In this document: positions 21,650 through 35,300 of the stretch, piece by piece
Numbering within the stretch: the first letter of the stretch is position 1
Layout of the letters: each line of letters starts with the position of its first letter
Assembly (NCBI GenBank): GCA_000827265.1
Contig: KN834779.1
Coordinates: 501,970 to 565,969 of the forward strand
From: Collybiopsis luxurians FD-317 M1
Lineage: Eukaryota; Basidiomycota; Agaricomycetes; Agaricales; Omphalotaceae
Direction of reading: 5' to 3'
DNA: 64,000 bases
Notes under the pieces: model-generated
Databases searched by the model: none
The model's input: only the letters and a program-made list of their open reading frames with translations
Told to the model about the DNA's origin: nothing
Made by a program: the position numbers and the translations under genes

Positions 21650-24640
21650 AAACAAGATTAGATGCTCAATGACTGTTCTTCAGTGCATTCGCTCAGACGT
21701 TCGTAACACGCGCCGATGTACAGTTGCCTCGTTTTTTTCGCACCCTCTCAATTATCTCTGTCGACTACAAGTACAATGTTCTAACATTATATGCTATATA
21801 CCCACAATATATTGTTCACATTTACAGAACAAAGTAATCACATATGTTCTTGGTCAACTAACTCACCTACGACCTTTCTTTTCGCAGAACAAGGGTCCAG
21901 GCAAGTTTCGGATGTCCAGCGCAAGGCAACGACGGTGTCACTGAGAAATGTTCCAGGTTATGGTGAGACCTTACCCCAGCGCTCAATATCAATGACGAGC
22001 TGAAAAGCGGTCACCTCGTGATCGCAGCCTCCGTCCTATAGTAACAGCGTCTATAGCAGCGAGTAACGAAGAAGAAAGGAAACTGCGAAAGACGCCCGAG
22101 TAAGCGCCAAAGTTCCTATCGCTACAGTAGCCTCCGCTGTCGGAAAACTGCAGGTTCAGGATCACTTCCGCATCTTGATGTACTGCATCTGACATGAACG
22201 GTCATACCTAAGCAATGGTGAGCTATCCCAGGCTATTCCCCATACGGCGGCGAAGTGCGGAGGTACGGAATCTTGATTGGTTCGTACCACTGGACCGCGT
22301 CGACGATCTCCCGCAGTGCGCCCTAGTCGACGCGTTATTCCTACCCGTAAAAAACGGACCCACCACTCAAGTTCAAGTCCAGTGATATAGAACGGAACCG
22401 CAATACCGAGCACTGCAAGTACCTCCCGGTTCCTGACTTCCCTACCGGTCTGCACCCACAAGCACCACAGCCGCAACAGATTGCTAAGGCTAATATTCAG
22501 ATTGCCCAAATGAAAAGCCGAAGAATCCGCTCCACGCAATTAAGGATGGCTTTCCGGAGGTGAATTTATGTCCAAATTGGGTTGAAATAACGCCTACGCA
22601 GCTACTCAATGGACCTTCAATTCGTCAGAAATGACGAAGATTTTTGTATGACGGCGATTCTTGTGAAGGGGCCTCCACGGAAGCGGAACTGATAGTTTTT
22701 GACAAATCAAAATCAAACAAGGTGGCAAGGTGACCTGGCTACCTGGCTCGGATCTTCTTCCTTGCCAAGTTTCTCTATGTTATGCCACATAAAATTCGCT
22801 AGGCTGTGTGGTGTAGGTCGAGACTCTTGAGCTATGATTGAAATCAATATGATAACCTCCGCTGCTAAATACCAAGAAAATCCTGGAACCTGTGGTAGAT
22901 AGCGCGATGCAGGCGCGGTGGCGATTGACATATATGGTACCTTGTTACTGTTACTGTGCTAACAGGCTTCCCTAGCCTAAGTACAGAATTCAAAAGATAA
23001 GCTTATCGTGGATAGAACGTTCCATACCAAATCGGTAGCTCCCCGACGCTGCCCTCCCGAGTCCTAACCTATTCCAATAATTTATTAAGTGCACAGTCAC
23101 CTCCGCAAGATCTGCCTGCTCAAATAGCATCGAATCTCATGAAAATGAGAGCGGCTTGAGCCATCGAACGTGCCCCGATATATGTGTCCTGAATGTAAAT
23201 GTCAGATAAAAACGTCAAAATGATGGATTCAGAACAGCAGGAACGAGACTCAGGAGAGACAACTGAAAGGAAAGAATCCCGGACTGCTTAGTCGCAGACG
23301 AGGTCTAGACTGGTATGACTGGCACTTGGAATGCACAGAATACTTTCTGTAACTCGAATGAGGATAAGTAGCATAAAATAAGTTTTTTTTTTTTTTCTGC
23401 TCGTTTCTAAACAGTCAGGAGGAACCTGCCAAGAATCTGTAGCGGTAGAGCCAGCTAATCTCCATCATATATCACTGCATTTGCGATACCGACGTCGTCA
23501 CTTACAATTTTGGCGATCCGACGAAAAGAACTTGATGGCCATTATGCTGTATCTCCCGCATTTCCACTTGAATCGCGAAACTTTGAACCTGCGTTACGCG
23601 TTACACGTCGGTATAGCGTCAAAAGACGCGATCTCGCCACTTACTGATTGACTGTCAGACTCTCGGGGTTCTGTCAAGGCAAAATTAAGTAAGAAAATAA
23701 GTTTCATATCTTTTGAATTTCCGCACGTTAATTGCGAGATCTATACGCGACAATATCGAAACCCTAGGAGCTCCTGACTCTAGTGGTCACTGTTATACAA
23801 AGTCCCCGACGGCGCAGGTACTGCCACGGTGACACAAACCTGACACGGAGAATGAAACAGAGAATCGAGTCAGTTGCGTTTGTATGAGGGGACAAGATTG
23901 TGAGATTTGATGTTACCCGCGCCTTTGATTAATGAGTTAATTTGATAATTGGCTGAATAACCGATAATGGCACCGCGGTACCGCTAAGTTATCTTCCGAG
24001 ACTCTCCTCCGAATACTCTCCTTCTATTCGGAGCGTGCGAAGTGGGGAAGTGGGTGACCCTCCGTCACGGTTGCGTTGGCAAGATTAAAAAAAGGGTTCA
24101 AAAATATCAGACAAGTACTCGTCCCAGAACTTACGAGCGAAAAAAAGGACCCAATAACGCGTCACGCGTCACTACGCGTATGTCCTCGCGTATACTGCAC
24201 AATCCAAGCATATATGCATTCCTCCGTCGTTCCGGCGGCTTCGCCCACCGCGATTGATGGAGTACGGAGAGTACCTGACGCGTCAAAGACGCCAAGACAG
24301 CTCGATTTAGTTACCTGTGCTCTGTACAAGTCAGCCCGGATTAATTCCACTGAGAATCTTGAAGACCAGTGGGAAGAGGGATAGGGTTGAGACGAACGTT
24401 CGTCTCCAAGTCATCTGAGCTGCGAATGTTACCTTACTATCCGTCCTAATCCCAATCCCAACCTCCCACTCGCATTGCCAAACGTCAACGCGTCAACGCT
24501 ACAACCCCTTTCAAGTCGCACGACGCGTCTGAAAACAAAGGGGACGTGGAAGAACAAAAGTACGAAGGCAGGAGCAGATCGGTGAATCCCCCTGCCGGTT
24601 CAAACTTCAGAAAGAAAAAAGTACTTCCTTTGAACCTAAA
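21650..24640. other. Gene-poor region with clustered ACGCGT motifs
   Basis: No intact gene supported over about 3 kb. Fragments around 22200-22560 have protein-like pieces on both strands (for example QQIAKANIQIAQMKSRRIR on plus) but with stops and no splice consensus. They may be old element debris. A run of 14 or so T lies near 23385. ACGCGT occurs at 23596, 24157, 24164, 24174, 24278 (within TGACGCGTCA), 24488 and 24523, far above chance for a 6-mer. Confidence 0.4.
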
Positions 24641-24986
24641 GACAAGAAAGTATCCCAACCGTGTCTAAATCAAAAAAAAAAAAGTTCAAAGCGGTACCAC
24701 GTACGTCATCACTGAAAGCCACATCGACCGTCAGGTCTTCAGGGGGGAAGAAGAATGCAAAACGCATACATTCGACAGCCAGCCTCTTGCCCTCGAACAG
24801 CCCGTTCAGGCTATCAGTTCCACGCTCTGTTAGCGCTTCGATCAAGGCTGATTATTTGACTTTGACTTCGACTTCGACTTGCCTGAGACAAGTCTGTCCC
24901 AAGCCTAAAGGCAGGCTTATCCCGCCCTACCTCCTCCTTATCATCAAGTTCTTCTTCCCTCATTCTTGACAATATCCATTTCTTCC

Positions 24987-25026
24987 TCCGAATCCGAATC
25001 CGAGTCCGAATCCGAGTCCAAGTCCA
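24987..25026. repeat. Hexamer microsatellite (TCCGAR)n, imperfect
   Basis: TCCGAA, TCCGAA, TCCGAG, TCCGAA, TCCGAG, TCCAAG in direct succession. Just upstream (24861-24882) is a related GACTTC-type run. Lies in non-coding sequence. Confidence 0.75.
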
Positions 25027-26456
25027 ATTTTCTCTGTGTGAAATGCGGTCCGATCGTGTAAAGTGTTCGCTGTCGCTGTCGCAGTCCTTGATATCCCTTG
25101 TCCTTGCTTGAGAAAAAAAAATTGAACATTGAACATTGAACAACGAACGACAGCCGAACAGCATCTTCCTTCTTCCTTCCAATCTTCTCTTACCGACAAC
25201 ATTTCCCAAGTCGTCGAAGAATCAAAACCACTAAATCAAAACCTCAGTACCGTGTCGAGTAAGTAAGTAAAAAAAGAAAAAAGATGTCACAACCCAAAGG
25301 AAATCACACCGTACTTGAGCTTGAGTACTTGAGTACTTATCTATCTGCTTCCGTCTTCTGCCATGATCCATCTGATATCCCAACAGGACGATGATGTCCC
25401 AACAAGCACCTGAGGTACACCTGAGGTACTTTAGAATGATAATGCAAAAGTATGCGGATCGACGTAGCTACGCACGATTGGTTCTTCAATATGTAGAGGA
25501 ACGGGATGCGATGCCAACGGAATCTCCGGCTGAATCACTCGAGATTCCAGTCAGAATTGAGACGTCGGCGGCGCTCGACGCGAACAGATACACACACCCA
25601 TTCCTCGGAAATCGGTTCACACACCAGAATAAAGGCATCGATGTCAACTACACTTACCTTGACTTTAGTGTTCTCCGCTCCAATTCGACTGGATCCGATT
25701 TGAACAGCATATAATGCAATTTGAAAACTATATGTATGTAGTTTGGTTGGTTGGTATGCGACGAGTGGTATGTTATAATAAGTATAGACATCGTTGTAAT
25801 GGTTGTGCGTACATAGCATGTTGAGCAGGAGAAGAAGAAAAAGTTTATAAAAAAAGCCCCTCCAAGTTTTTTTTAGGTTGCTGTTGTGGTTGTTGATACA
25901 GACAAAAAAAGAATATGGACAAAAAAACGAAAAAACTTTTTCTTGTCTCCTACTCTCTAAATGGCCCCAAAAATAACAACGGGACAACGTTTATGAAGCG
26001 AACAAGGTGATGACAACGACGACGACAATGAGAAAGCTGATAGAACAGTGGAGGTAATAGAAACTTGTTGAAAGTAGGTGATATGCATGACGACGAGGAG
26101 AGAAGAGGAAAAAGAAGCTGGGATTGGTGAATAATAACGATGATGATGAGGTATGCGGGTGTGATGCAAAGAAGGAATGTTGTAATGTGGAGGAGATAAC
26201 AGGATGATGCTGCAGAGATGCCAATGAGTGATAATAATGGCGAAACTTGAGTTAGGTCTATACAAAGGGGCGATGCAAGAAAAGAAATCCGGCGATTGAG
26301 AGCATGCGTGCGTTTCGTGACTCGACATGATTGACAAATATATAGAATGCTAAGCGTTCGTGGGCATGATGCCTTTTTCGGAGACGATCGCAGTCGAAAA
26401 GTTTTTTTGGGGGGGAACGGAAAAGGGAAGACACCAATGACAAAATTGGGGGTGCG
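25027..26456. other. Non-coding stretch downstream of the Ecl1-like gene
   Basis: Several short frames on both strands, none with recognisable protein content. Much of it may be the 3' UTR of the Ecl1-like gene, whose stop is at 26457. Purine-rich on the plus strand between 26000 and 26300. Confidence 0.4.
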
Positions 26457-27831
26457 TCACGACGATGGCTTGCCGCCCGAGAGACGTTGTAAGAAGGCTT
26501 GTTCCCGATGAATTAAGCCGCTTCGACCATGCCCATATCCGGGAGCCTCTCTGGTGCCACCCATGCCGTCCAGTTCCGAGACCATGACCCGTCCTCGAGG
26601 TCGAGGGCGACTGGTGGAGTCCGCTTTACGCCCTCTTGGAGGAAAGTTGAATTGTTCCGAATTCATGTCTGGAAAAATCATCTTGGGCGGCGGAGAGCTG
26701 TTTCGCCTAATTGCTGTCCGTCCCCGAGGAATAGCGGAGACAGCTGTCCAGTCGAAAACCTTTTCCATACTGCTCTTGCTTCCATTGCTGCTGAGCTGAG
26801 AGCGAAACGCTTCGGCGGCGGTTGTAGGTGGTGCGAAAGGATGGTAGGAGCGAGATCGAGACCGGGAAGATGAAACGCTATCGCGAGACATGCGAGAAGC
26901 TCTTGATGCATCCAAATCCCTTCTGCGACCACGAGGCGTCGCCTGCATGGTGGCGGTAAGTGGGGCGGTGAACGGATGATTAGGCATGCGAGCGTTGGAC
27001 ACTTTTGGAGTGGGAGGAGATGGACGAGCGACCGACTGGCCAGAAGAGTCTGAAACCGAAAGAGATATACGTGGTGGAGAGACTTGGAGTAGAGAAAAGT
27101 AGGCGGGCAGACTAGCACGATTGCGAGTACGCTTCGTTTTTGTGATTGTCGATTTTCTCTCATCCTCATCCTCAGGGGTTGTTAGAGGAGAGTAAGGTTC
27201 TACTTCATCTCGACTTGAGCTTCCGAAATCAGAAAAGTTCTCGTCATCTGTAGAGGACTGGGAGTGGGAATGGGAGTGGATGACTGGTGCACTGTACACA
27301 TGGCCGGGGAAAGAACGGGAAGTTGGAGGACGACCAATATTACGAGGTGCGGCATGACCATTGTTGGTACCGGAAGGTCTTCGAGCATAGGACAGCGGTG
27401 CTCTTAGCACCGGGTAAAGGCCAGATGACTTTGTACTTGAATCGACATTATCATCATGATAGCCACCTTCGCTGCCGGAAACGAAATGGGCATCTTCGTC
27501 GTCTTCGTCTGTGAGGATTGAACAGGAGGTGGAGGAGGCAGAGGAGGAAACGGAATGATGATCTCGAGTGTGATAGCCTCGGAGAGCACTGCTGATAGCT
27601 GAGGGAGGAAGAGGGGGAACTTCGAGGCCTTGAGCGTAGCCTAGGTGGGGAGAAGACAATGCACTGCTGGCAGAGGAAATAGAAGGAGAAGCGGTATCGA
27701 GATACTTGCACTCGTCACTGCAATATACACGTCTGGAGGGAAAGTTATGATAACGAGTAAAGGTGAAAGAACGAAGCATACCCGTCGTCAGATAAATGTT
27801 TACCACAAGTAAGGCATATTTCCTCGAACAT
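26457..27831 (-). CDS. Ecl1/2/3-family zinc-binding protein
   Basis: Two exons (27831-27782, 27732-26457) give 441 residues. Splicing restores the family's short zinc-binding N-terminus MFEEICLTCGKHLSDDGRVY followed by CSDEC, so four Cys in CxxC and CxxxC pairs. The rest is long, Ser/Thr/Arg-rich and disordered, with RSRSRSYHPFAPP and several Arg-Gly segments. In fission yeast, Ecl1-type proteins extend chronological lifespan and respond to nutrient or sulfur stress, but are only about 80 residues. The long tail is usual in filamentous basidiomycetes. The gene sits alone in about 10 kb of gene-poor DNA, which suggests extensive regulation. Molecular function is not settled. Confidence 0.8.
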
Positions 27832-30800
27832 AATAAGAAAAACTGTACGTCGTTTGGAACGACGAGCTCAAAGGAAGATGGAAGGTGGGAGAGTACGACG
27901 GTAGAGGACAGCCTGTTTTATACAAGGACTGAATTGCGCTGAAAAAAAAGATGTCACGCGTAACAAATCGGGCAAATCAAGCTGAATCTCAGATCCACTT
28001 TCAGATCCCGTTCTGGACCCATTGTGTACAAATGGCTCAAGCTCTCAGTCTCACCTAAACCAACTCTGTCTTTCCTTATTCTATCCTTATATACCATCAT
28101 AGTTCTATTATTTTATTTCTCAAAGCTCTCCTCGTACCTTGCTCAGGAGTTTCATCCAGATCCCCCGTCTACCGCCTCAGTCACCGTCACAATCGCGCCA
28201 TCACACGTTTGATTTGAAAATAAAAATATGAAAACAGGAGTCATGTAAACACGTTCTTGTCGGCATTTCACACTTTACTCGACTGTCACAAACCATGTGA
28301 CATTTGTCACAGAAAAAGTATTACATCATAATGAAGTAATCTTTGCTTTTCCTTCCTCCCCACCGCTCGGTTGCCATCCCAATATGTTAAATCCTCAGTG
28401 TACGCTTGTACATGTGTAGTCTACTTTATTTACTTTTCATTACTAGAACGGTAAGCTCCTCCAGCTCTCGAGTTCATTATACAGTAACGTCAATACTTTG
28501 TACCATCAACCCATGACTGCTGTCTTCCCCAAAATTGATCTACTTAATCGTTTCCCCACCAGAAATAAGGAAAACAAAACCCGAAATCATCCTCACCAAA
28601 CGATGGGTTTGACCATACCAAAATAATATATGGTTAGCCTGGCGTCCCTGTCTCTAGACCTTCCTCCTCTCGTCCCAAGTTTAGCTCAATCTATGCCCCC
28701 CGAGTCTTTTCCGTAACATCATATCATCTCATGTTGTGCCTCTTTAACGCCTTGTGCATCGCGTTCGTCATAGGACACGCGACGCGTTTTCCGTTGCACA
28801 CGACTCAATCCCGAAATCGTTCCCTCAGTCTGATGAATTGACAGGAAGCCATTTGCTCGGCTGATCATGATCATCTTCTTCATCCCAAGCTCTTAGCCTC
28901 TTGACCCCTCGGCTTAACCTGCTTCTACTATTGACCACTTTCATATCACCATGGTGGTACTCGTCCCGTCATGCTCACCCCACCTGTCTGTGTGCTTCCG
29001 TTCCCTCTGTTCATCCCGCAGTCGCTCCACACTATACATATGTAGTACAATGTACCCCTCTAGCCGACCTTTGCTCGACATGTCGTGATCTGCTCACAAC
29101 TTCTCAGCAGTGTAAAATATACGATCAATTATTCACACATACATAAGTTACTCGCTTCATTCGTATCTTTTTTCACTTTTCACCCTTTTCATTTTTCACG
29201 ATCCCAGGCAAACGGCGAACTTTTGGTGTGTGATGCTGATGACACGGACCGTGCGTATATCCCACAAAGACATATCGGCCGCCAACGCCGCTTTCCACAC
29301 CGACTCGCTTCGAGTCAGAAAGAAAAATAAGGTCCCCTTTACCCCCTAAAACAGTCCATCATTGTAACTACAACAGCAAGTTGACTGCGCAGGGTCCCCC
29401 TTCTTCCTTTTTGTGCCCTGTTATGGAAGGCGTAATACATTCCCTGATTTCTTCATCCTTTTACGTTCACGAACTGTATTCTGATTCGAGGACAATGGCC
29501 TTCACACCCCAATTCAGTTTTTTTAAGTTTCTTCGCCCACTATCACAACACGCTGTCTATGACTTTATATCCGCTCAGCGATTCAAATACTTATTTCTGT
29601 CCCTTGAACCTTCAAGCAAGGGAAGCGTGCTTGTCGCCACAAATTTAAAACAATGAACATCGCAGCCCAGAATCAACCCGACCCCACTGATTGAAAGGGA
29701 CTTGCTTGTCACTCTACATACTTCATAGGAAGAATTGTCACCGAAAACAACCGAGAGTCAGGTCGTGACAGGTCTTTTGACAAGAGGAGGGATTCAAAAG
29801 AAAAACCGAACGGAAATCAGGAAATTCGAAGGAGGCAGGAAACGAGTCACAATACGCGTCACTTCGAACCGTATTACCCCACAGAAAGTGCTAAAGCCGA
29901 CTCCTTTGCGATAACTCCGCCGCATAGTATGTATGTATTAGCTCTGGCGAAACACGGAAGTAAATGTCAGTGCAAGTATGGACATGGTAACCCTCCTTCC
30001 CGGTACAATAATTCGGTCGTCAAGATGTTATACCCCTCTACCTCATAATTTGCTCATCGAATCCAAACTGGGCTTCAGGTAAATAACAGTATAGTGAGAC
30101 TAGACCAAAAGTATAACGTGTATTCATCTATCGAGCATGTCATAAGACGACTTGCCAGAACCTTGATTCTTTTAAAAATAAAATAAATAAAAATGCGATG
30201 AAATAGAGGGCGTACCAGCCGCACTTACATTCCAGTGCTCCGTTTCCGAGTCGGGATGGGACAGCGTCCTATTGAATACGATACACCGATAGCGAATCGG
30301 GCCTAGTATGGCCTGGCTAGCAATGTCTAGTATTCTCTGATTCCATTCGAGTTTCTTTGCCGGTCAATTCCAACTCGTATCAGATATCTTTACAAAGAGT
30401 TCAATCTCCCTCCGGACGCGCCAACGCCACCGACAGGGTTCATACACTACTATACGACACCACCGCCGCCAAAAAGAATTCGCTAACAATTTAGTGCCGA
30501 TACTATATTACATGGATGGATGTATGTATGTATTTGAGTTTAGATTTTAGCCTTGCCGGATCTGTAACATTTTTTTCTTGGTGTAGTGATTAGCCATGGC
30601 ATTCGCGAGGTACCACCAGCCTGTAAGTACGGTATGATTCTAGTCGGACGTGATCACACTACTAATATTGCTCAAAGCACCTAGAAGCTAGCTATTTGCG
30701 GAGACAAGAGAACCTGATTAAAACCCTGGCCCAGGCTGAGCTCAGAATGGCGTATTCTTCCTCCCGTTCTAGACCCCGGTTTGTAAAAATGTTCGTGTGA

Positions 30801-32342
30801 CCGTACGAGAGAACAATCACTACTGGGCAACGATGCGATGTCCCAGGACAGACCTCGATTGACGGTGGTGGGCCCAGGACAGAACCGCGAATTCGGGATT
30901 TCAATTCAATCTCCAAGAACAAACAAGCCGGTCGATGCGGTACTATACCTCAGTTGGTATACTAGGAACTGCACAGGATACTATGTGGATGAGCGGTCCG
31001 ACTCCGAAGACAGCTGAAGCAATTGTTCGACGATCTCTCAACAACAAAACAGATAGGACCGAGCGGGTACGCGGGAATGCAATTGCGATGATAACATAGA
31101 CACAGACTTGTCCCTGTTTGGGAGTTCGGTGCGGGTAACTCAAAACGCATCCTTTACCCATCAACGCGTCAACGTTAGCAACAGCTTGCAGCAGATTTTT
31201 CGGAATTTCGAAAAAAGGTTCCAACCTTAAAAAAAAAGACAATAAATCGACCGTTCGTGCCGTTCGATCCGTCCATGCAAGTAGTCACAGTCCTTCCGGT
31301 AGTCACAATATTCCTTCCATTACCTTGATGTGTATCGTAAAGCTGGAGCAAAAAGACACGTTTTCCGAGATCAAGAACATTCAAGAACATTCTGGCTTCC
31401 GTTATCCCCATGCATGCCCACCTTCCCTCGAGTTCCCCGCACGTTCATCGCGAGGCTCTTTGTTCGATCGACTATGGCGTCAACTTTTTAACTTGAGCCT
31501 GTGTCTTCCCGCAATTGCCTTGTAGACCTTACATCTGCTTCCGAAGTTCCGACGTGGCAAAGAAAGCACAGCTGAACAGCGTTTCTGTTTGATCGCAATC
31601 CCACATACCAGGTTCCCCCCACCCCCCCTGATCACGTCCAACAATCGCATCGACGTCGCACACACCCCTTCCATCAAACCGCACAACATGGACCGTTAGC
31701 GCCGAGGAATTCGCAAACAATCGCGAAACCGTTCCGTGTCTGAGGCAAGGGGGACATCACTAGAAAAAAATCAAATGGGATACCTGTGCGAATAAGGTTG
31801 ATTGAAGGATTGCTTCGAAGGAGACATAACTGATCGTGATTTGAGGTCCGCAATAACGGGAAAGCTTTCATTATATCCGCAATAATGGGTAGTAAATGAT
31901 GTCTAGTTTACAGAATACCTTGCTAGGTCCACGTTTTAAGCGATACAGCCATCTCTTGATGCCAAGTACGTGAAAGGAGAGTGAAGATAGGCGGCGCCGG
32001 GCGTTTGAAGCTCAAAGCACCTGTAGAGGCTGCTGGACAGCGAAGTTTAATGATAGGCTAAATGCACGCGCGTGAAGAAAGGACAGACATCCTTTAAGAC
32101 TTCCAACACTTCATCTTCGGCACAGCGCGTAATTTGCCGTGGACTAGAAGATGTGGAGTAGAAAGCTGCGACAGAAACAGCTTACGAATAAACGGCGCAT
32201 ACGGCACAAACGACGCGTATTCATAGATTGTTCGAGGCATCGAAGAAGATTGATTCTCTCGGTCAATTTGACAAACAAAATTCTCCGCTACTCGGAAACG
32301 TCAAGATCACGAATGGTGCAAATGCTGCACTTCATCTTCGCG
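27832..32342. promoter_or_regulatory. Long gene-poor upstream region of the Ecl1-like gene
   Basis: 4.5 kb with no supported coding gene. ACGCGT motifs occur at 27956, 28782, 29855 and 31164, the last inside TCAACGCGTCAAC. Pyrimidine-rich tracts lie at 28020-29200 on the plus strand. A segment at 30211-30321 has 5S-like words on the minus strand but wrong spacing. The region may hold the promoter of the Ecl1-like gene and the 3' UTR of VPS54. Confidence 0.35.
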
Positions 32343-35300
32343 CTAAATTTCTGGAGCCGGCGGAGATGAATCTACTTCTGAGCTATCTTGGTGATTACTC
32401 GCAGTATTAGCGGCAGGATCTATTACAGGAGCAGATGGCAGATGGGCATTCGGCTCTTCAACTGGAGAAAGAGTCTCCATATGCAAGGAAGCTGCCTCAG
32501 GCGCAGAAACTGCCTCCGACGAGATCTCATTGGGCGTTCCGTAAGAAGGGGATTCATGACCGTAAGGGTTAGCACCAGAGTTGGGGCGCTCCGGGACCGG
32601 ACGTGAAGAATCTTCGACGAGCGGTTCTCTGCGTGTGTCTAAGAATTCTGGATCTGAGTCAGCCTGAGGTAAAGCTTCAATCTGTCTGAAGCCAGAGGTC
32701 GAAGAGGGTTCAGGGGGCGGAGAAGGTGGTACCTCAGCTTCTACGTCGATGGGTTGAGGAGGAGGAGGGGGAGTTCTAGGACGATCTGACCGCTGGTAAG
32801 GATTAGGGCTCAAGCTCCTGGGGCCGTTAGTAGACGGATTCATCATCTGTGACGATAAGCTATTGTCAGGGATCGGTGAGATGGTGTTCGATCGAGCTGG
32901 CGGCGGTGGGGGATGCGCAGCTGCGTTAGACGACGCAGACGATCCTATCTGTGCGCGTGACCCATTGTCGTTCGGCAAATTTGGCAAACTTCTATCGTAG
33001 GAAGTTGTCCGGGCCAAGAGCCCTCTGAGCCTTTCGTTCGTACTTGCATTTGATGCAGCGCTGTTGGGAGGAGACATAACCGAGGCACTACGGATAGGAG
33101 TTGGGGGTGCCCCTGGAGGTTTTGGTATCGGCTTTTCTTGAACGACAGTCTCCAGCATCATACTGGGCTTGCCAACAGTTTTCAGAGCAGAAAGTTTCTG
33201 ATGCAAGAATCTTGCATCCTCCAGAAGTCTGAGACATATTCTCAGTCACAACTGACCCCGAATTTACCTAGACCCAAACTTACCTTAACTTGGCTTCTGC
33301 ATGAGGCAACTCAATTTTACCGTATTCTTCTGAGAGTCGATGGTTGATTGCTGCGAAAACTTGGCTCATAACATCCTAATTTTGAAAAAGGAATGAATTG
33401 AGCTGCCGGTTCACCGCAACATATGACAGGAGAAAAGAGATTGTACCAACCTCGACTACCGCGGCCGAAAGATACCTCGAAAGAACTTTGTGAAGTGTGA
33501 CAGTTTCTTTCACGAGCAATTCCATATAATCGTTAACGCCACCTCCAACTTTAGGCACATTCCAATTCACAGCCTGAACAAGAAAAAGTATAAGATGACG
33601 AATTGGAATATTCAAAGCGAGGTCATGAGAAGCGTTGCGAACGTGGGGAGGCAAGGGAAGACGAGAACATGAAGTGAGAGGAATCGCACGTGCCTGCAGA
33701 GACTTAATATGTGCACTCAACCGGTCGCCCATAATTGCAATAAGTTTAGCGTGAATCTCATGCTGGTGCTCCTGATAATCCTGTAGAAAATATAAACGTA
33801 TCATCAGAAGGTCAAATTCTAAATTTACTCTCCCGAGGTGAATGAGAATAGACAACGTTGCTCCGAAATAGAAAAACACCAAAGAATTGAAAATCAAGCA
33901 AGGCTCAGCAAGGAATGGAAATAACAAGGGCCAATGAAACGACGGCCTAAAATTGGTCTAGCTTTGAGCGAAGAGAATATGCACGCACCCTCTTCAATTT
34001 ATCAAACTCAATGAGCATCACAGCCTGCTTGGAGCTCAAATGTCTTCTGAACGTTTCCCGAATATAAGGAATCAAAGCTATCATGATCGACAAACTCTGG
34101 GAGGCGAGAGCTAGATGCTTTGCCGTGATGTTCTTCAATCCTGCGCTACGCATTGCCCCTGCACCTAGGACGACCTGACACGTTCGGGAGTTGAATGCTT
34201 TGAGGAATTCAATGATACGAGACATGGTGTCAGTGGTGAGGATATTAAGGTTGATGATGACAGCCAAGTAGTTGGTTAAGAGAGACAGTACGGCCGACGT
34301 GGCTGGTACGGTGAAAAATGAGTTGGTTTCAACGTAGAGGTGCTTCGAGTTCTTGGTGCTGGTTGCTGTACCACGATTGGAGAGTTTCGAGGTGGAAGAT
34401 GTGATAGAGAGTGGTAAAGCTAGTTGAGTAGGAGAGGCTGTACCATTCTGCGTGGGAGTTCGTAGAAGACCTTTCAACGGAGAAAATAACGAAGAACTTC
34501 TAGGAGTTGGGGAAGTCGGTGTCCTACTTTCTTCCAAAGCTTCTGGTCGTAAAATGAGCTCAGCAGGATCTTTCATGGCCGAATCAATAATCATATTCGT
34601 AGTCACTTGTATCTCCAGTGTGACATCCTGAGGAGCCCACTGCTCGTCCTCCACAAGTTTTGCCGACTGCGTGAGACGAGATTGATGGAAGGTTTGCAAA
34701 AACACTTTGGCCTGGAAGAAGTCAGCAACGGCGGAAGAGATTTTTTCCCGGAAAATTCACAGACCTGTGAGACCACAGCACCTCTCAAACCTACAATCAT
34801 TCTCCTACAAACTACCTCGCACCGCACGACAAACTCCCAGGTTTCGTTGAAAAGCTCAACAAATTCAGCCAGCGAGAGTCCAGCATGAACTTCGGAACGA
34901 TGGGATAACAATCGAGCAGTTTGAGTGTGTGCAAGCTCTGTCGCAGACGAGAGTGTATCCGCTAGCTCTGCAAGTAACAGAGACGTCACCGAAGCTTCAT
35001 CCACGGCTGACGAAGTAGATCCTGGAGGAGGTAATGATAACGGCGTAGGAGCAGGCCTTGAGAGTTTGCCATTCCGAATCTGCTGGGCTGCCTTCGTTGC
35101 CCGTTTATCCGCCTCTAGAGACTCTGATATTTCGCCTAATAACGCTGTTTGATTCTGTAACCCTTCGACGGCGCTAAGCAAATCACGATAGACTGCTCGC
35201 ATGACAGACATGAATTCCGCGTGCGGAAGTGAACGTAGATGCGACGCAATCTGAGGTCTGGACAGACGTAAGCAATATGATAGAAACAGGGACTAAGACT

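Noticed and set aside
22162..22539. 125-codon minus-strand frame upstream of the GID7-like gene
   Set aside because: No ATG start of quality, no domain, and protein-like fragments also appear on the other strand; probably old element debris or chance.
25391..25714. 107-codon plus-strand frame downstream of the Ecl1-like gene
   Set aside because: Composition is not clearly coding, no introns or domain, and it lies in probable 3' UTR.
30211..30321. 5S rRNA-like words on the minus strand (GCCAGGCCATAC, CCCATCCCGACTCGGAA)
   Set aside because: The distance between the 5' word and the loop C-like word is about 60 nt instead of about 20, and the internal Pol III C box is not seen. At best a rearranged relic; a covariance-model search would decide.
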